Shown here: in pieces, positions 21,660 through 34,600 of the stretch
How the letters are laid out: the number at the start of each line of letters is the position of its first letter
How positions within the stretch are numbered: the stretch's first letter is position 1
Assembly: GCA_947685225.1 (NCBI GenBank)
Contig: CANTUV010000024.1
Location: 16,448,001 to 16,512,000 of the forward strand
Length of the DNA stretch: 64,000 nucleotides
DNA from: Garcia nutans
Taxonomy: Eukaryota; Streptophyta; Magnoliopsida; Malpighiales; Euphorbiaceae
Direction: 5' to 3'
Notes under the pieces: generated by a model
Database searches by the model: none
Seen by the model: only the letters and a program-made list of their open reading frames with translations
What the model was told of the DNA's origin: nothing
Program-made: the position numbers and the translations under genes

Positions 21660-22254
21660 GATGCTTTAGCAGTTATTACGGGTACATTTTCTTTATTTGG
21701 CATTTCAGTTCTTGCTCTAATTGATCCAGGATATATGCAATCATACATAAGTGCACCTATCTTGCCTATGTCTGAATTGCATTCAGAGTCCTTAGGATTT
21801 GATGTCCTGGGGAAAAATCCTTTAGGGCATAGTGTGGTAGTTAGCAAGGTGCACCGACATAGTTTAGTTGTGGTGCAAGATGAGGAGTTCTTAGGTGATT
21901 TGATTGAAATGCATTTTAAGGAGTATGATTTGATCTTAGGCATGGATTGGTTGTCTAAGCATGGGGATGTCGTAGACTTTCAAAAGAAGTGTGATACCCT
22001 AAGAACTAGTGATGGTAGAAGTGTGATGGTATCTAGTGAGCTGAGACATATTGCATCCTTGTTTGTTTCAGCTGTTGCAGCTAGGAAGTTGATTCGAAAA
22101 GGGTGTGATGCTTATCTTGCTCATGTTGTAGATACCAGAGTAGTGGGTTCTCAGCTTAATAGTATACCCACAGTTGAGAAATTTCCAGATGTTTTTCCCG
22201 AGGAGTTACCAGGGATACCCCGTGAGAGAGATGTTGAGTTTTGTATCGATTTGT
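21660..22254 (+). pseudogene. Element A protease region, degenerate, broken by solo LTR F
   Basis: Aspartic protease part of the polyprotein. The active-site turn LIDPG is visible near 21718, but the residue after it is Tyr instead of Ser/Thr, so the catalytic loop is altered even apart from stops. The following segment is open for about 170 codons (GFDVLGKNPLGHS, LILGMDWLSKHG) and matches B residue by residue. It ends in mid-linker at the target duplication TTTGT (22250-22254), where solo LTR F was inserted. The linker to reverse transcriptase resumes at 25241. Confidence 0.85.
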
Positions 22255-25235
22255 TGTAAAACCCTTATACCCTATATACTTACAAAACATATTTCTAGCA
22301 TATGTAAAATACGCATATACGGTACAAAAATATCACAGACGGATTTACTAATAATTTTTTTTTACATTTTCAATTTAAAATTTAAAATTATAAATATATA
22401 AAAATTTAATAGAATATAAATATTATTTAATTGTTCTAAGAACCCAAAATAAATAATATATATATATAAATCTCTGGAAAAAATTCTCCAGAGTTTTGTC
22501 TATATTTTGGATATCCCAAAATTTAGCAATTACTCAACATGCAAAAAGAAAACACTCTCAATAATTTCCAATCACCCTCTCAACCATACATCTTAATTTC
22601 ACCAATTTTCTCAAACATTTATACATATAGATATATATAATTTAAAACACACTTACTCTCCCATTTCAAATACATTGACCCAAACATTCTTTATAATATA
22701 CAATACATAAAATTCAAAACATAATATATTATGCATAAAACTCAAAATGTACAATAACATAAAAATATATACATGTTGCTGGCAGTGTTTCTAATCTCGA
22801 TAGCAACTCTACAAGCTCAACTACAAGTCTAGACCTGACCTGGTCTAGAAGAAATCTCTGGCTCAACTGGGTCTACCCTGTCACCTGCGCGATGGAAACA
22901 ATCGCGCTAAGCCGAAGCCTAGTGGTACAAACTTTGATAATAACAATATAACTCAATGCAATACCAAATGCACAAAGCATATAGATGTCACATCAATCCA
23001 CTTTCTTATATTTTTTGAATAATTCATAAGCACAACTCATAACATTATATTACTCAATTGTATCATAATTCATAATTCATAGTAAAACAAAGACAAGCAT
23101 AGGCCCAAAGAGGATCGAATATGCTATTCAAATTTTAGAGTTACTGCTTTGGTCCATAATGACACCAAATGTCTAGCCCCGTAGGCAATATATATATATA
23201 TCCATGGATAATGTAACAGCCCTAGTCTCTTGGACCTCAACCCGGCTAGACTGCTACAGTTTTTGAGCCTTACGACCCAGTCTTTTCACCCCAAGAACAT
23301 CATATTTATTAGCTGGCTTGGCTTACGACCCAGTCTTTTAACCATTCCAGCGTTTAGCCCGTAGGCAATCATAGGCATGCCACCAAACCCAGAACTCTGA
23401 AAATTGAATAACATACTAGGCACACAATTTATTCATATTTCTTATTATTAATCTCTTTCTCATTTTCACATATCCAATCTAGGCACATTGCCTTATTTTC
23501 ACATTTTTTTCTCACTTTTCTCATTTTTCACATTTTTCTCACTTTTCTCACTTTTCTCTTTTTTTTTTTTTATCAATATCAATTCATTTCATTATTACAT
23601 ATATCTCATTTTTGCATTCACAACACATTACCCAATTACTTTGGGTATTTTCACATAATATGCATATTTCACATGTTACACAAATTAGCCATTATCAATG
23701 GCTTTTCACAATGCATTTAACACATATATGACATTACAAATGCCATAGCATATTATTCATACACAATCAATGAACCAAGTAGCTTAACACATTTTTCAAC
23801 CAAAATGTGTTAAGCCCAAATATCATGCAAATATAAGCAATATATTCAAAGTTTGTAGATACCTCCACTAGCAACCCAAAGCAAGCATAAAACAACCTTC
23901 AATCCAATCTTTCTAACTTGCCCTTCACCACTTGGATGAAGCAAGTCAACCTCCCTCAATGCCTAAACCAAATGTGATAGCAAATAATCATTTAGTATCA
24001 CATTTAATGGCATTTCCAACATTAAATCATAATTACACATCACTCCTACAAATTTTCAAAAATTTAGCTTTTCCTTACTTCAACATTGGAATTCCATTCA
24101 ACTATAATTAAATTAGTGTTTTAAGTTTATTTATTTTATTAAAAACATATTTTAATACATTTAAATCATTTACAATATAAAAATACACTATTATATACAA
24201 AATCTCAAAAATGGCATAACCTTCCCCCGTTGAAGGTTTTCCATTCCAACACAATCCATTACTCATTCCAAGCTTATATTCATCACTTTTAACGCTAAAT
24301 AACATGCTTAAACAAATAAAATCACACAATTCAACCACTTTGGAAAATCACTTTTCCAAAACCCTAAATCTCCACTTCCATTCTCAAACTCCAACCCAAC
24401 ACCACCAAATCCAATATTTGACTTTAAAATACTTGTTTATGAATCGAAACAACTCATTTAGAATCAATTTGCACAATTAAAGTTCATGTTTTCAAAATCC
24501 CAAAAATCCATAACCCTAAATTCTCTCACTTCACCATTCTTTAACCAAACTCCATCATCACTTCAATCTAACCTTAGAATCATTGTTAACTACCCAAAAT
24601 AACATCATACACACCAATTCCAACAATTATAACATCCTACATAAAAATTCAAATTCTCACATAATCTAAATTTTCAAGGAATTCAAAAAAAAGAGATGGA
24701 AACTTACAAATTTTGGTGGAAATCACCAAAAATCCACTTGAAACTTATTAATTCCTTCAATTTATGGAGTATGGAAGAAGTAAAATCCTTGGTCTTCAAA
24801 CATCCATGGAAGCCACGTTCTTGAGAAGAAGAAGAAGAAGAAGAAGAAGAAGATTTTTAGTATTCTTTACTTTTCATCTTTTTTTTAACCACACATATAT
24901 ATTAAAATAATTTAATATTTAATATTTAATTTATTTTTTAATAAATTAAAAGTCCTAATTTCCCTCTTCAATTCAAAAATATTTTTTTTGAATTTTTTTA
25001 ATAATTTTGAATTTATAAGATTTAATTACCAAAATACCCTTTTCTTTTAAAAAGTGTTGACTATGTTATGTATATTTTGCATATATATCATATATATATA
25101 TATATTCCACTTTTTCATTTAAAATCCCTTCATTTTTCATTTAAAACTATTAATTTAATTTATCCTTTTAAATTATAATTTATTTTATCAAATTTTTCAA
25201 AAATTAAAAATTTTCAAAAATTTTAGGATGTTACA
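22255..25235 (-). mobile_element. Solo LTR F (3.0 kb, minus strand)
   Basis: Exact 5-bp target duplication TTTGT at 22250-22254 and 25236-25240. The LTR reads TGTAACATCC...GGGTTTTACA on the minus strand. Orientation follows from the block that reads CCACTAGGCTTCGGCTTAGC on that strand, matching ACCACTAAGC...GGCTTAGCGCG in A and B. No internal sequence, so it is a recombined solo LTR. It holds a (GAA)n run at 24826-24853, a block between two TAGCCC(C)GTAGGCAAT copies (about 23174-23365), and pyrimidine repeats at 23500-23570. Frames on either strand are short and not conserved. Confidence 0.9.
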
Positions 25236-25240
25236 TTTGT

Positions 25241-26130
25241 TGCCTGGTACCACTTCCATCTTTATTACTCCCTATCGAATGGCACTGGCTGGGTTGAGAT
25301 AATTGAAGGTACAGTTGCAGGAGTTGTGACCATCAAGAATAAGTATCCTTTGCCTAGGATAGATGATCTCTTCGATCAATTGAAGGGAGCAGCAGTGTTT
25401 TCCATGATTGATCTGAGATCAGGGTACCAACAGTTGAGAGTCAGAGAGGAAGATGTATCTAAGATGACTTTCCGCACAAGGTATGGGCATTATGAGTTTT
25501 TGGTGATGCCTTTTAGATTGACGAATGCACCAGCAGCTTTTATGAATTTGATGAATAGGGTGTTTAGACCCTATTTAGATCAGTTTGTGGTGGTTTTTAT
25601 TGATGATATTTTGGTCTATTCGCATAATAAGAAGGAGCATGACAAGCACTTGCGGATTGTGTTGCAGACTTTGAGAGAGAAGCAATTGTATGCTAAGCTG
25701 TCTAAGTGTGAGTTTTGGCTTGATCAAGTGACTTTTCTCGGTCATGTAGTTTAAGCAGATGGTATAAGAGTTGATCCGAGTAAAGTTGAGGCCATTTTGA
25801 ATTGGAGTCCACCGAAGACTGTGACTGAAGTTAGAAGTTTTCTAGGTTTGGCAGGCTATTATCGACGTTTTGTTAAGGGTTTTTCTTTGATAGCTACTCC
25901 ACTGACCAGATTACTTTGAAAGGGAGTTAGATTTGTGTGGACAGATCAGTGTCAAGCAAGCTTTGAGCAGTTGAAGGAGATGTTGACTCAAGCTCTTGTT
26001 CTTACCTTGCCTATGGAAAATAAACCATATGTGATTTACAGTGATGCTTCACATAGTGGTTTACGATGTGTTTTGATACAAGAAGGGAGTGTCATAGCTT
26101 ATGCTTCTAGGCAGTTGACGCCGCATGAGA
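25241..26130 (+). pseudogene. Element A reverse transcriptase / RNase H start, degenerate
   Basis: Reverse transcriptase copying element RNA to DNA. After a short linker, a deletion of about 115 bp relative to B (junction near 25326) removes the segment before [18 protein letters not shown]. The rest of the fingers and palm is readable, with FIDDILVYS at 25596-25622 holding the catalytic Asp pair, then a stop at 25752-25754, and the connection domain with another stop near 25918. The RNase H start YSDASHSG is present, but a second deletion of about 465 bp near 26131 removes most of RNase H and the start of the integrase linker. Non-functional. Confidence 0.9.
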
Positions 26131-27447
26131 GATGATAGCAGCCTTTGGTATAAGGATAGATTGTGTGTTCCTGATGATGCAGAATTAAGAAAGATAATTT
26201 TACAGGACGCACATCAATCAATTTTTGCTATGCACCCTGGGAGTACTAAGATGTATCATGATTTGAAGCAACATTATTAGTGGTTAGGTATGAAGAGAGA
26301 TATAGCGGAGTTTGTGTCTAAATGTCTCATTTGTCAGAGAGTGAAGGCCGAGCACCAAGTTCCATCAGGGTTGCTTCAACCTTTATCAGTGCCTGAGTGG
26401 AAGTGGGAATGTGTAACGATGGATTTTGTGACTTGTTTGCCTTTGACTTAGAGGAAGCATGATGCCATTTGGGTGATTGTTGATCGATTGACAAAGACAG
26501 CTCATTTAGAATGGACTATTCTCTAGAGAAGTTGGTTGAGCTGTATATCAGTGAGATAGTGAAGTTGCATGGAGTCCCAATTTCTTTGGTGTCTAATCGA
26601 GATCCCCAATTCCCTTCAAGGTTTTAGAAGAGTTTGCATGATGCTTTGGGTTCTCGATTGCATTTTAGCACTGCTTTCCATCCTCAGACAGATTAGCTGT
26701 CAGAGAGGGTGATACATATATTAGAGGATATGTTGAGGAGCTGTATCATTGATTTCTTTGGAAGTTGGGATAGATTTTTGCCATTGATGGAATTTGCTTA
26801 CAACAACAGTCATCAGTTCAGTATTGGAATGGCATCTTATGAGGCATTGTATGGTAGAAGATGTAGGATGCCTTTATGTTGGGATGAAGTTTGAGAAAGT
26901 AAGTTGGTTGGTCCCGATTTGATTAAGGAAACAGAAGAGAAAGTGAAAATAATTCGGGATTGGTTGAAAGCAGCTTCAGACCGACAAAAATCATATTCAG
27001 ATTTGAAGAGGAGAGACATAGAATTTTGTGTTGGAGATAAAGTATTAAGTGTCTCCTTGGAAGAGAATTTTAAGATTTGGCCGCAAAGGGAAGTTGAGTC
27101 CTAATTTTATTGGACCTTATGAGGTATTAGAGCGAGTTGGACCAATTGCTTATCAACTTGCTTTGCCGTCTGAATTGGATAGAATTCACAATGTCTTTCA
27201 TGTCTATATGATGCAGAGGTACAGGTAAGACACATCTCATATGTTGTCAGTTGAATCTATTGAGATGAGTCTGGATCTAACTTTTGAAGAAGAACCTATT
27301 TCTATTTTGGCACATGAAGTAAAAGAGTAGAGAAATAAGAAAATGCCACTTGTGAAGGTTTTTTGGAAGAATCATTCTAAGGAAGAAGCAACTTGGGAGA
27401 GTGAGCAAGTTATGCGAGATCAGTATCTCCAACTATTTCAGACTTGA
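26131..27447 (+). pseudogene. Element A integrase and C-terminal chromodomain-like segment, degenerate
   Basis: Integrase joins element DNA to the chromosome. The HHCC zinc domain is readable ([10 protein letters not shown]...[12 protein letters not shown]), as is the catalytic core start MDFVTCLPL. A short deletion near 26510 and stops near 26449, 26625, 26695, 26894 and 27104 break the frame. The C-terminal part ends with KVFWKNHSKEEATWE, the degenerate chromodomain typical of Tekay-like chromoviruses, and a terminal TGA at 27445-27447. It matches B over its whole length. Confidence 0.85.
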
Positions 27448-27477
27448 GATAAGGTAATTTCAAGGACGAAATTTATT

Positions 27478-27493
27478 TATAGAGGGGGAGAAT
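27478..27493 (+). promoter_or_regulatory. Polypurine tract of element A
   Basis: AGAGGGGGAGAA directly before the 3' LTR start TGTAATATCCC. Primer site for plus-strand synthesis, identical to that of B at 36341-36353. Confidence 0.8.
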
Positions 27494-29008
27494 TGTAATA
27501 TCCCAAACTATACCCTAAAATTTTGGAATGATTATTGTTGAAATTGGATTAAATGATTTTAAAGTGTGAATTAAGGATTAAGAGGAAAGAGAAGTGTGTA
27601 TATGTTATATATATAGAGATATATATAACATATACAAGTCAACTAATGACATGGTCAAATGAGATTTTTAATTATATTTGGATTAATTGAAATGGAAATT
27701 AAATAAGTGGACAATGATATTTATAATATTTTATTATTTAAATTGCTTGGTGGAGATTAATTGGAAAATTGTGTGGTTTAAGAGGTGAGAGTTGTTTTAC
27801 TTTTTTATCATCTTCTTCTTTCTTCTTGTGCTTAGCCGGCCACCACCATTATCAAGAGGGAAAGAGAGATTTTGTTCTTCCTAACTCAAGATTGAAGGGT
27901 ATTTCAAGTGATCAAGCTGAAATTCTAAGGGTTTTCATCATTTTTGGTAAGTTTCTAACTTGATTCTTTGGTTTTCTTTTGAGTTTGTGAATTGAGTTTG
28001 GTGAATGGTTTTTGTTGATATGTGTATGGTTAATTTTGATGTGTTTGAGATTGTCTTGTCTTATTAACTTTGATTTTGAAGTTGGATTCAAGAGAGAAAG
28101 GGTTAACTTTGGTGAAAGAACAAGAGTTGTGGATTGTGTATGGGTTGAGTTGTGATTAAGGTTGTGATTTGTGTTTGATGCTTTTTTTTAGTTTTTTTGG
28201 TGTTTATACAAGTTTAGTATGGTTTATTGATGGTTTTGGATAACATTGTTTAGAGTGGAAAAGGGTAAAGTATGATATTTGTTGGATGTGGTGTTGTTGG
28301 TGCCGGAATCAGCGTTTTTGGCCTGACACTCCCATGAGCATGGTCAAGTCTTTGGGCATGTCAATGGTTCTATTTTCTGGATAGGTGACACGACCAGTGA
28401 CACGCCCATGTCACTGAGCGTGTCACAGCTTCTATGTTGGAGTAGTGTTGACACGGCCAGTGACACGCCCATGTCACTGAGCGTGTCATAGTCACTGTGT
28501 TGAGCGAGGATTGACACGGCTAGTGACACGCCCATGTCACTGAGTGTGTCAAAGCTTTTGTCTTATGGGTTTAGGGCACGGTTAGGGACACGCCCGTGTT
28601 GTTGAGCATGTCATGTGTAAAGGTTGCCCTAGTTGGTTCTTATTCTTATTATCTTATGTGTATCTCTAAGTGAGTGTTTATAATCACTTTTAAATTAGGT
28701 TTTGAAGAGATTGAGTTCCCCTAATCCAAGTGTTGAAGGATTCTTGGAAGAGGAAGTGGTTAGATTGGTGTGAGTTGCTCTTGAGATAAGTACAAACCTT
28801 ACATGGTTGCATACATAAACATGACTTTGGGACTTAACACATTTGGTTGTAAATTTGTTAAGTAATCTATTACTTTGTTGATACATTTGATTAATGCTAT
28901 GATTTGCATAATGTGAATGATATAATGATCATTCAAATTGTATGTAAAATGCAATTTGTTATGTATACCCTAATGATGAGATGCGAAGCGATTGTTGTTG
29001 GCTATAAT
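27494..29008 (+). mobile_element. Element A 3' LTR, part 1
   Basis: Starts TGTAATATCCC and follows the 5' LTR until GGCTATAAT, where element B is inserted. In the first 190 bp I count about seven substitutions against the 5' LTR. Carries the palindromic repeats at 28318-28620. Confidence 0.9.
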
Positions 29009-31497
29009 TGTAATATCCCAATGTGTGCCCTAGAAGTTTGGATATAATTGTTGTTTGTTTGAATTATGTGTATATGTTATGTTGATAAGAAAAGAAATTG
29101 AAAAAAGAATGTTTATGTTTGGTTTAATAAGGAAAGTAATGTGTAGAGAGAAAGTGTATATGTTGGGTATATGGTAATAAATATAACATATATGTGGGTC
29201 AAATAAGGAGTCAAGGGGAGAAGATATTTTATTTGTGATATGTGAAATTACCTAAATGGGCAAGTAAGTGAAAAGAGAGTTAAAACAAATGGAAAAGGGT
29301 ATTTAGGTAAATTCTTGTTTTGAATTACATGGTGGAGATTTAAAGAGATGATAACTTGACTTTTCTTCATTTTTCCTCTTCTTCTCTTTCCCTTGTTGGC
29401 CGGCCATCCCTTAGCAAGAGAGAAAAGTGAGATTTGTTTATTCTAAGTTTCAAATTGAAGGAAGAATCAAAGGATTAAGTTGGAGATTTGTGGAATTTCA
29501 TCAATTTTGGTAAGTACTCTCTTGTTGTCCTTTGTTATTTGTGAAGTTGTGGTTGAAGTGAGTATTGATTTGTTGGGATTATAATTTGTTGTGGTTGAGA
29601 TGTGTTTATAAGTGTTGAAATTGATTGTAAGTTAAATTGGTGTTGGTTTTGGTTTGAGGATGGTAAGTTAAGTGGATGTTGGTATTGAAAGGATAAGAAT
29701 GATGTTGGTTTTAGGGTTTTGAAGTGGTATGTGTTTAAATGTGTTGTTAATGTTTTGTTAATGAAAATATTGTGATGAATATGTAAAATAAGTGTTAATG
29801 ACATTGTTTATATCCATTTGAATGAGGTTATGTTGTGCACAATGTGTTTAAATGCAATTAAAAGAGTTTTGGCCATATTTAGGGTTTTTGTTCATGAGAG
29901 ACACGACCAAACCAAGGAAGAGACACGGCCAAGACTTAAGATTTTGGGAGACACGGCCAAGTTTAATGAAATTTGGCCGTGTTGGATGAATTTTGGAGAG
30001 ACACGGCCACTGGCTTGGCTGTGTCCCTTGACTGTGTTGGCCACTGCCTACTTTATGTTGAGAGACAAGGCCGTGTCCCTTGCCCGTGTCTGCCTCAGCT
30101 TGATTTGGTGTTGAGAGACACGGCCACAAGCTTGGCCGTGTCCCTTGAGGGTGTTAGCTACTGTGATGGTTCTTGGCTTTTCTCACATTGCTTTGATTCT
30201 TCAAAGGTCTTTTGTACCTAAACCTCAAAATAAACACTTTTAAAATAAAGAATGACCTAAACGAATATGTGTGGAACATACATTCATATAATGTTGAGAT
30301 TTTAAAACACATTTGATGATAATGATGATGCACATGATACTATATGAACAATGTTATGTTATATGCATTAAGAATGGTAACGTGTTATATGAATTATGTA
30401 TTTTGGGAATGTTATATCAATGATGCTATATGTACAATATGAATTGAGATATGATATGATATGAGGCCATTGTGATTGGCTATGATAACTCAAATATGAT
30501 GTGAAGCCATTGTGATTGGCTATGATGATTCAATTGAAGACATAAGGCATGTTTGCCTAATTGATGATGAGATTTGAGAATGAAATAATAAATGAATTGT
30601 GTGTCTAATGTGTTATTCATTTTCAGAGTTTTGTTGTTGGTGGCATGCCTAATGGTAACAATCTCTTGAAGTTAGGTTGGATTGAATCCTTGAAGCCTAA
30701 TTGAGATGTTAACCCTTGAAGCTAGGTTGGGTTGGTTCTTGAATCCAAGTTGGGTTGATACTTAGCATGCTTTGTTCCCCTTGAAGCTTGGTTAAACCTA
30801 ATCCTTGAAGCCTATTTGGGTTTATGATAATGATAAATGTGATAACAAAACCAAAGCATTAACTCTGAAAATTGAATGGCATATTAGTGTGTTTTGGGCC
30901 CATGCTTGTCTTTGTTTATATGTGATTCATTAATGGTATAATAATTGAATAATGAAATCCATTGAAGGACTTTGTAATGTGATATGTTTATAATTGTATG
31001 GGTTATGAAATTTAAAGGTGTGATGTTAGTTTTCCACCTATGTTGTTGCCTTTATTAGTAACATGTATGACATTGCATTGTATTAATGCATAATGTTAGT
31101 ATACTTTGTACTACTAAGCCGTTGGCTTAGCGCGATAGTGTTTGATCGCGCAGGTGACAGAGTTGAACCTGAGAGCTCCTCGAGACCAAGTGAGACTAGA
31201 CATTGAGGATTTTCTTTTGGGACATAAAGATCAGAGAAGAGCTGCCAATCATGTATATATTCTATGTTTTGTAAACTTTGATTTATAACATACTTGTAAT
31301 AACTTCCGCTGTGAATTAATAAATGTTTTTATATATGGTGTCTTTTGGATTTCTTTTAAAATGTTTGAGATTGGTTTCACTTATTTACAAAGATATTGTT
31401 GTGTCTTTTTAAACCGTGGCATTTTCTATATTCAGTATACGTATATTACGATCGTTTAAGCATGCTTGGTACGTATACAGGGTATAGGGGTGTTACA
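29009..31497 (+). mobile_element. Element B 5' LTR (2.5 kb)
   Basis: TGTAATATCCC...GGGGTGTTACA. Palindromic ACACGGCC repeats at 29899-30145, GAAGC-type repeats in the variable slot at 30665-30820, a GCTTAGCGCGATAGTG block at 31123, and a 9-bp inverted repeat GTATACGTA/TACGTATAC (31435-31443, 31470-31478) just before the terminus. Frames at 29535-30221 recur in the 3' LTR and are not genes. Confidence 0.95.
29899..30145 (+). repeat. Palindromic ACACGGCC/GGCCGTGT repeats in B 5' LTR
   Basis: Five or six GAGACACGGCCA half-sites facing TGGCCGTGTCCC half-sites at variable spacing. The 3' LTR copy (37240-37465) lacks one 28-bp unit, so the array changes length by loss or gain of units. Confidence 0.85.
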
Positions 31498-31504
31498 ATT
31501 GTTT

Positions 31505-31517
31505 TGGTATCAGAGCC
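31505..31517 (+). promoter_or_regulatory. Primer-binding site of element B
   Basis: TGGTATCAGAGCC, complementary to the initiator-Met tRNA 3' end, 7 bp after the 5' LTR. Confidence 0.95.
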
Positions 31518-31667
31518 TAGGTTTGAGATTCTCAACCTAGGTCAAGTGTAAGAAAAGGAATGTTTTGATTTTAAAAAGTGGATTTTTGGAATAATATACA
31601 TGTTGGTATTGGCAGTCTCTAATCTTTAATGAGAAGTATTCTGCTGTGTTTGCAGATATAGGTTGTG

Positions 31668-34600
31668 ATGGATCCTCATTTGCGTTAGTCAGTTGAGGGT
31701 AGTGCAGAGAGTGTTGCTCCTGATGATGGAGCTAGAGTGGATAGTGCTGGAGATGCACCTGCTTCTGTGTCGGGGGGACCAGCTGGTGAGGATGTTCCAC
31801 CAGTTTGGCTTAGGCATGTGGTAGAGATTATGAGGCAAGCACCAGTGCAACCACCGCCACCCCCACAACCTTTGGTATCAGTGAGACAGTATGATAAATT
31901 AAGAAAGTATGGAGTAGAAGATTTCTTGGGTACTATTGATCCAGCTGTAGCTGAGCAGTGGCTAAACAAAGTACAGAGAATATTTGTTCAGTTACAAGCC
32001 ACTCTAGAAGAAAAATTTGATTATGCAAGATCCTTGTTGCAGAAGGATGCATATAACTGGTGGAAGACAGTGCCTCATGCTATGGATGATCCACCTACCT
32101 TGTCCTATGCTGATTTTCTAAGAGAGTTTGAATTGAAGTATACTCCGAGGGAGTATAAGGATGTGAAGAAAATGGAGTTTCTAAGCTTGAAGCAAGATTA
32201 CCGGACTGTGATGGAATATGAGTTAGAGTTTATCCGGTTGAGCTAGTATGCTGGGGGTATTATATCTGATGAGATAGATAGATGCAGGAGATTTGAGGAG
32301 GGATTGAGGCCCTCTATCTTGTGTCTTGTGGCTGGATCTAGATATCATGATTTTTCCCAGCTTGTGGCAGCAGCTCGGAGTGTGGAAAGAGCTCAGGTTA
32401 TTACAGCTGCTTCAGAGGAAGAGATCAGGGTTAGAAGACCCCAGTTTGAGACAGGGTCTTCATCTGCAAAGAGAGGTAAAGAAAGTTTTATTCCTCGGGT
32501 TAGTAGGAGTCAGAGGCCAGCTGGTAGGTCAGTACAGTTTCAGAGGCAGAGATCTAGACCTACAGTTTTAGTGGCAAGTGCTCCGACCCCAGTGACTCAG
32601 AGATCCACTCTACCCGTATGCATTCATTGTGGTAGGCCACATGGTGGTACTTGTTGGAAGACTGGTGTAGCAGGGGTATGTTTCAGATGTGGATCTCCCA
32701 ATCATTTTGTTAGAGATTGTCCTGAGAGGCAGGAGCAGATGTCATTAGATACTGCAGCTTCTCGACCTAGAGTGAGGGGAGGTCGAGGAGGCAGAGGTTT
32801 CAGCAGAGGAGGCAGATCTGGGTTCAGTTCTAGAGGAGGTTCTACATCCAGGGAGAGTAGACCAGAGGAGGCCGGATCTTCTCAGAGGATTTATGTGATG
32901 CAGAGGCAACCAGATGCTTCGGCAGTCATAGCTGGTACTTTTTCTTTATTTGGTATTTCAGTACTTGCTTTGATTGATCCGGGTTCCACTCATTCATATA
33001 TTTGTGCATCTGTTTTGCTTGTGTCTGATGTGCATGCTGAATCCCTAGGATTTGATGTATTGGTGACAAATCCTTTAGGGCATAGTGTGATTGTTAGTAA
33101 AGTGCACCGAGATAGTGCAGTAATGGTGCAAGGTGAGGAGTTCCTTGGAGATCTAATTGAAATGCCTTTTAAGGAATATGATGTGATCCTAGGCATGGAC
33201 TAGCTATCTAGACATGGAGCTGTGGTAGATTGTAAAAAGAAAATTGTTATTTTGAGAACTGGTGATGGAAGAGCGGTGATAGTATCTAATGAGCAAGGAC
33301 AGTTAGCATCCTTGTTTGTTTTAGCTGTTGCAGCTAGGAGATTGATTAGAAAAGGGTGTGATGCTTACCTTGCTTATGTTGTGGATACTAGAGTAAAGGG
33401 TTCTCAACTTGATAGTATACCCACAGTTGCAGAATTTCCAGATGTGTTTCCAGAGGAGTTACCAGGGTTGCCTCCTGAGAGAGAAGTGGAGTTTCGTATT
33501 GAATTATTGCCTGGTACCACTCCTATCTCTATTACTCCTTATAGAATGGCACCTGCTGAATTGAGAGAATTGAAGGTGCAATTGCAGGAGTTGTTGGATA
33601 AAGGGTTTGTTCGCCCTAGTGTTTCACCGTGGGGAGCTCCTGTTTTGTTTGTGAAGAAGAAAGATGGTACTATGAGATTGTGTATTGATTATAGGCAATT
33701 GAACAAGGTGACTATTAAAAATAAATATCCTTTGCCTAGAATTGATGATCTCTTTGATCAATTGAAGGGTGCAGCGGTGTTCTCTAAAATTGATTTGAGA
33801 TCAGGGTACCATCAGTTGAGGGTCAGAGCTAAAGATGTTCCTAAAACCGCCTTTCGGACCAGGTATGGGCATTATGAGTTTCTAGTTATGCCTTTTGGTT
33901 TGACGAATGCACCTGCAGTTTTTATGGATTTGATGAATAGGGTGTTTAGGCCCTACTTGGATCAGTTCGTAGTGGTCTTTATTGATGACATTTTGGTGTA
34001 TTCGCGTAATGAGGAGGAGCATGATATGCATCTTCGGATTGTGTTACAAATTTTGAGAGAGAAGCAATTGTTTGCTAAACTGTCGAAGTGTGAGTTTTGG
34101 CTTGATCAAGTAACTTTTCTTGGTCATATAGTTTCAGCAGAGGGTATTAGAGTTGATCCGAGTAAAGTTGAAGCTATTTTGAATTGGAGTCCTCCAAAGT
34201 TTGTTACTGAAGTTAGACGTTTTCTGGGTTTGGCAGGCTATTACCGACGGTTTGTGAAAGGATTTTCTTTGATAGCTACTCCACTTACCAGATTGCTTCG
34301 AAAGGGAGTTAGATTTGTGTGGACAGATCAGTGTCAGGCTAGTTTTGATCAGTTGAGAGAAATGTTGACTCAAGCGCCTGTTCTTACCCTACCTGTGGAA
34401 GATAAACCATATGTAATCTACAGTGATGCTTCACATCATGGTTTGGGTTGTGTTCTGATGCAAGAAGGTAAAGTTATAGCTTATGCTTCTCGACAGTTGA
34501 AACCGCATGAGCTCAATTATCCGACCCATGATTTAGAGTTAGCAGCCATTGTGTTTGCATTGAAGATTTGGCGACACTATTTGTATGGGGAGAAGTGTTT

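Noticed and set aside
24820..24855. (GAA)n run as a coding or splicing feature
   Set aside because: Simple microsatellite inside solo LTR F.
22255..25235. Complete element on the minus strand
   Set aside because: One LTR only, with no primer site, purine tract or coding domain between the target duplications; a solo LTR explains it.
29535..29804. 89-codon minus-strand frame, repeated almost unchanged at 36881-37150
   Set aside because: Duplicate because it lies in both LTRs of element B; low-complexity composition and no homology recognised.
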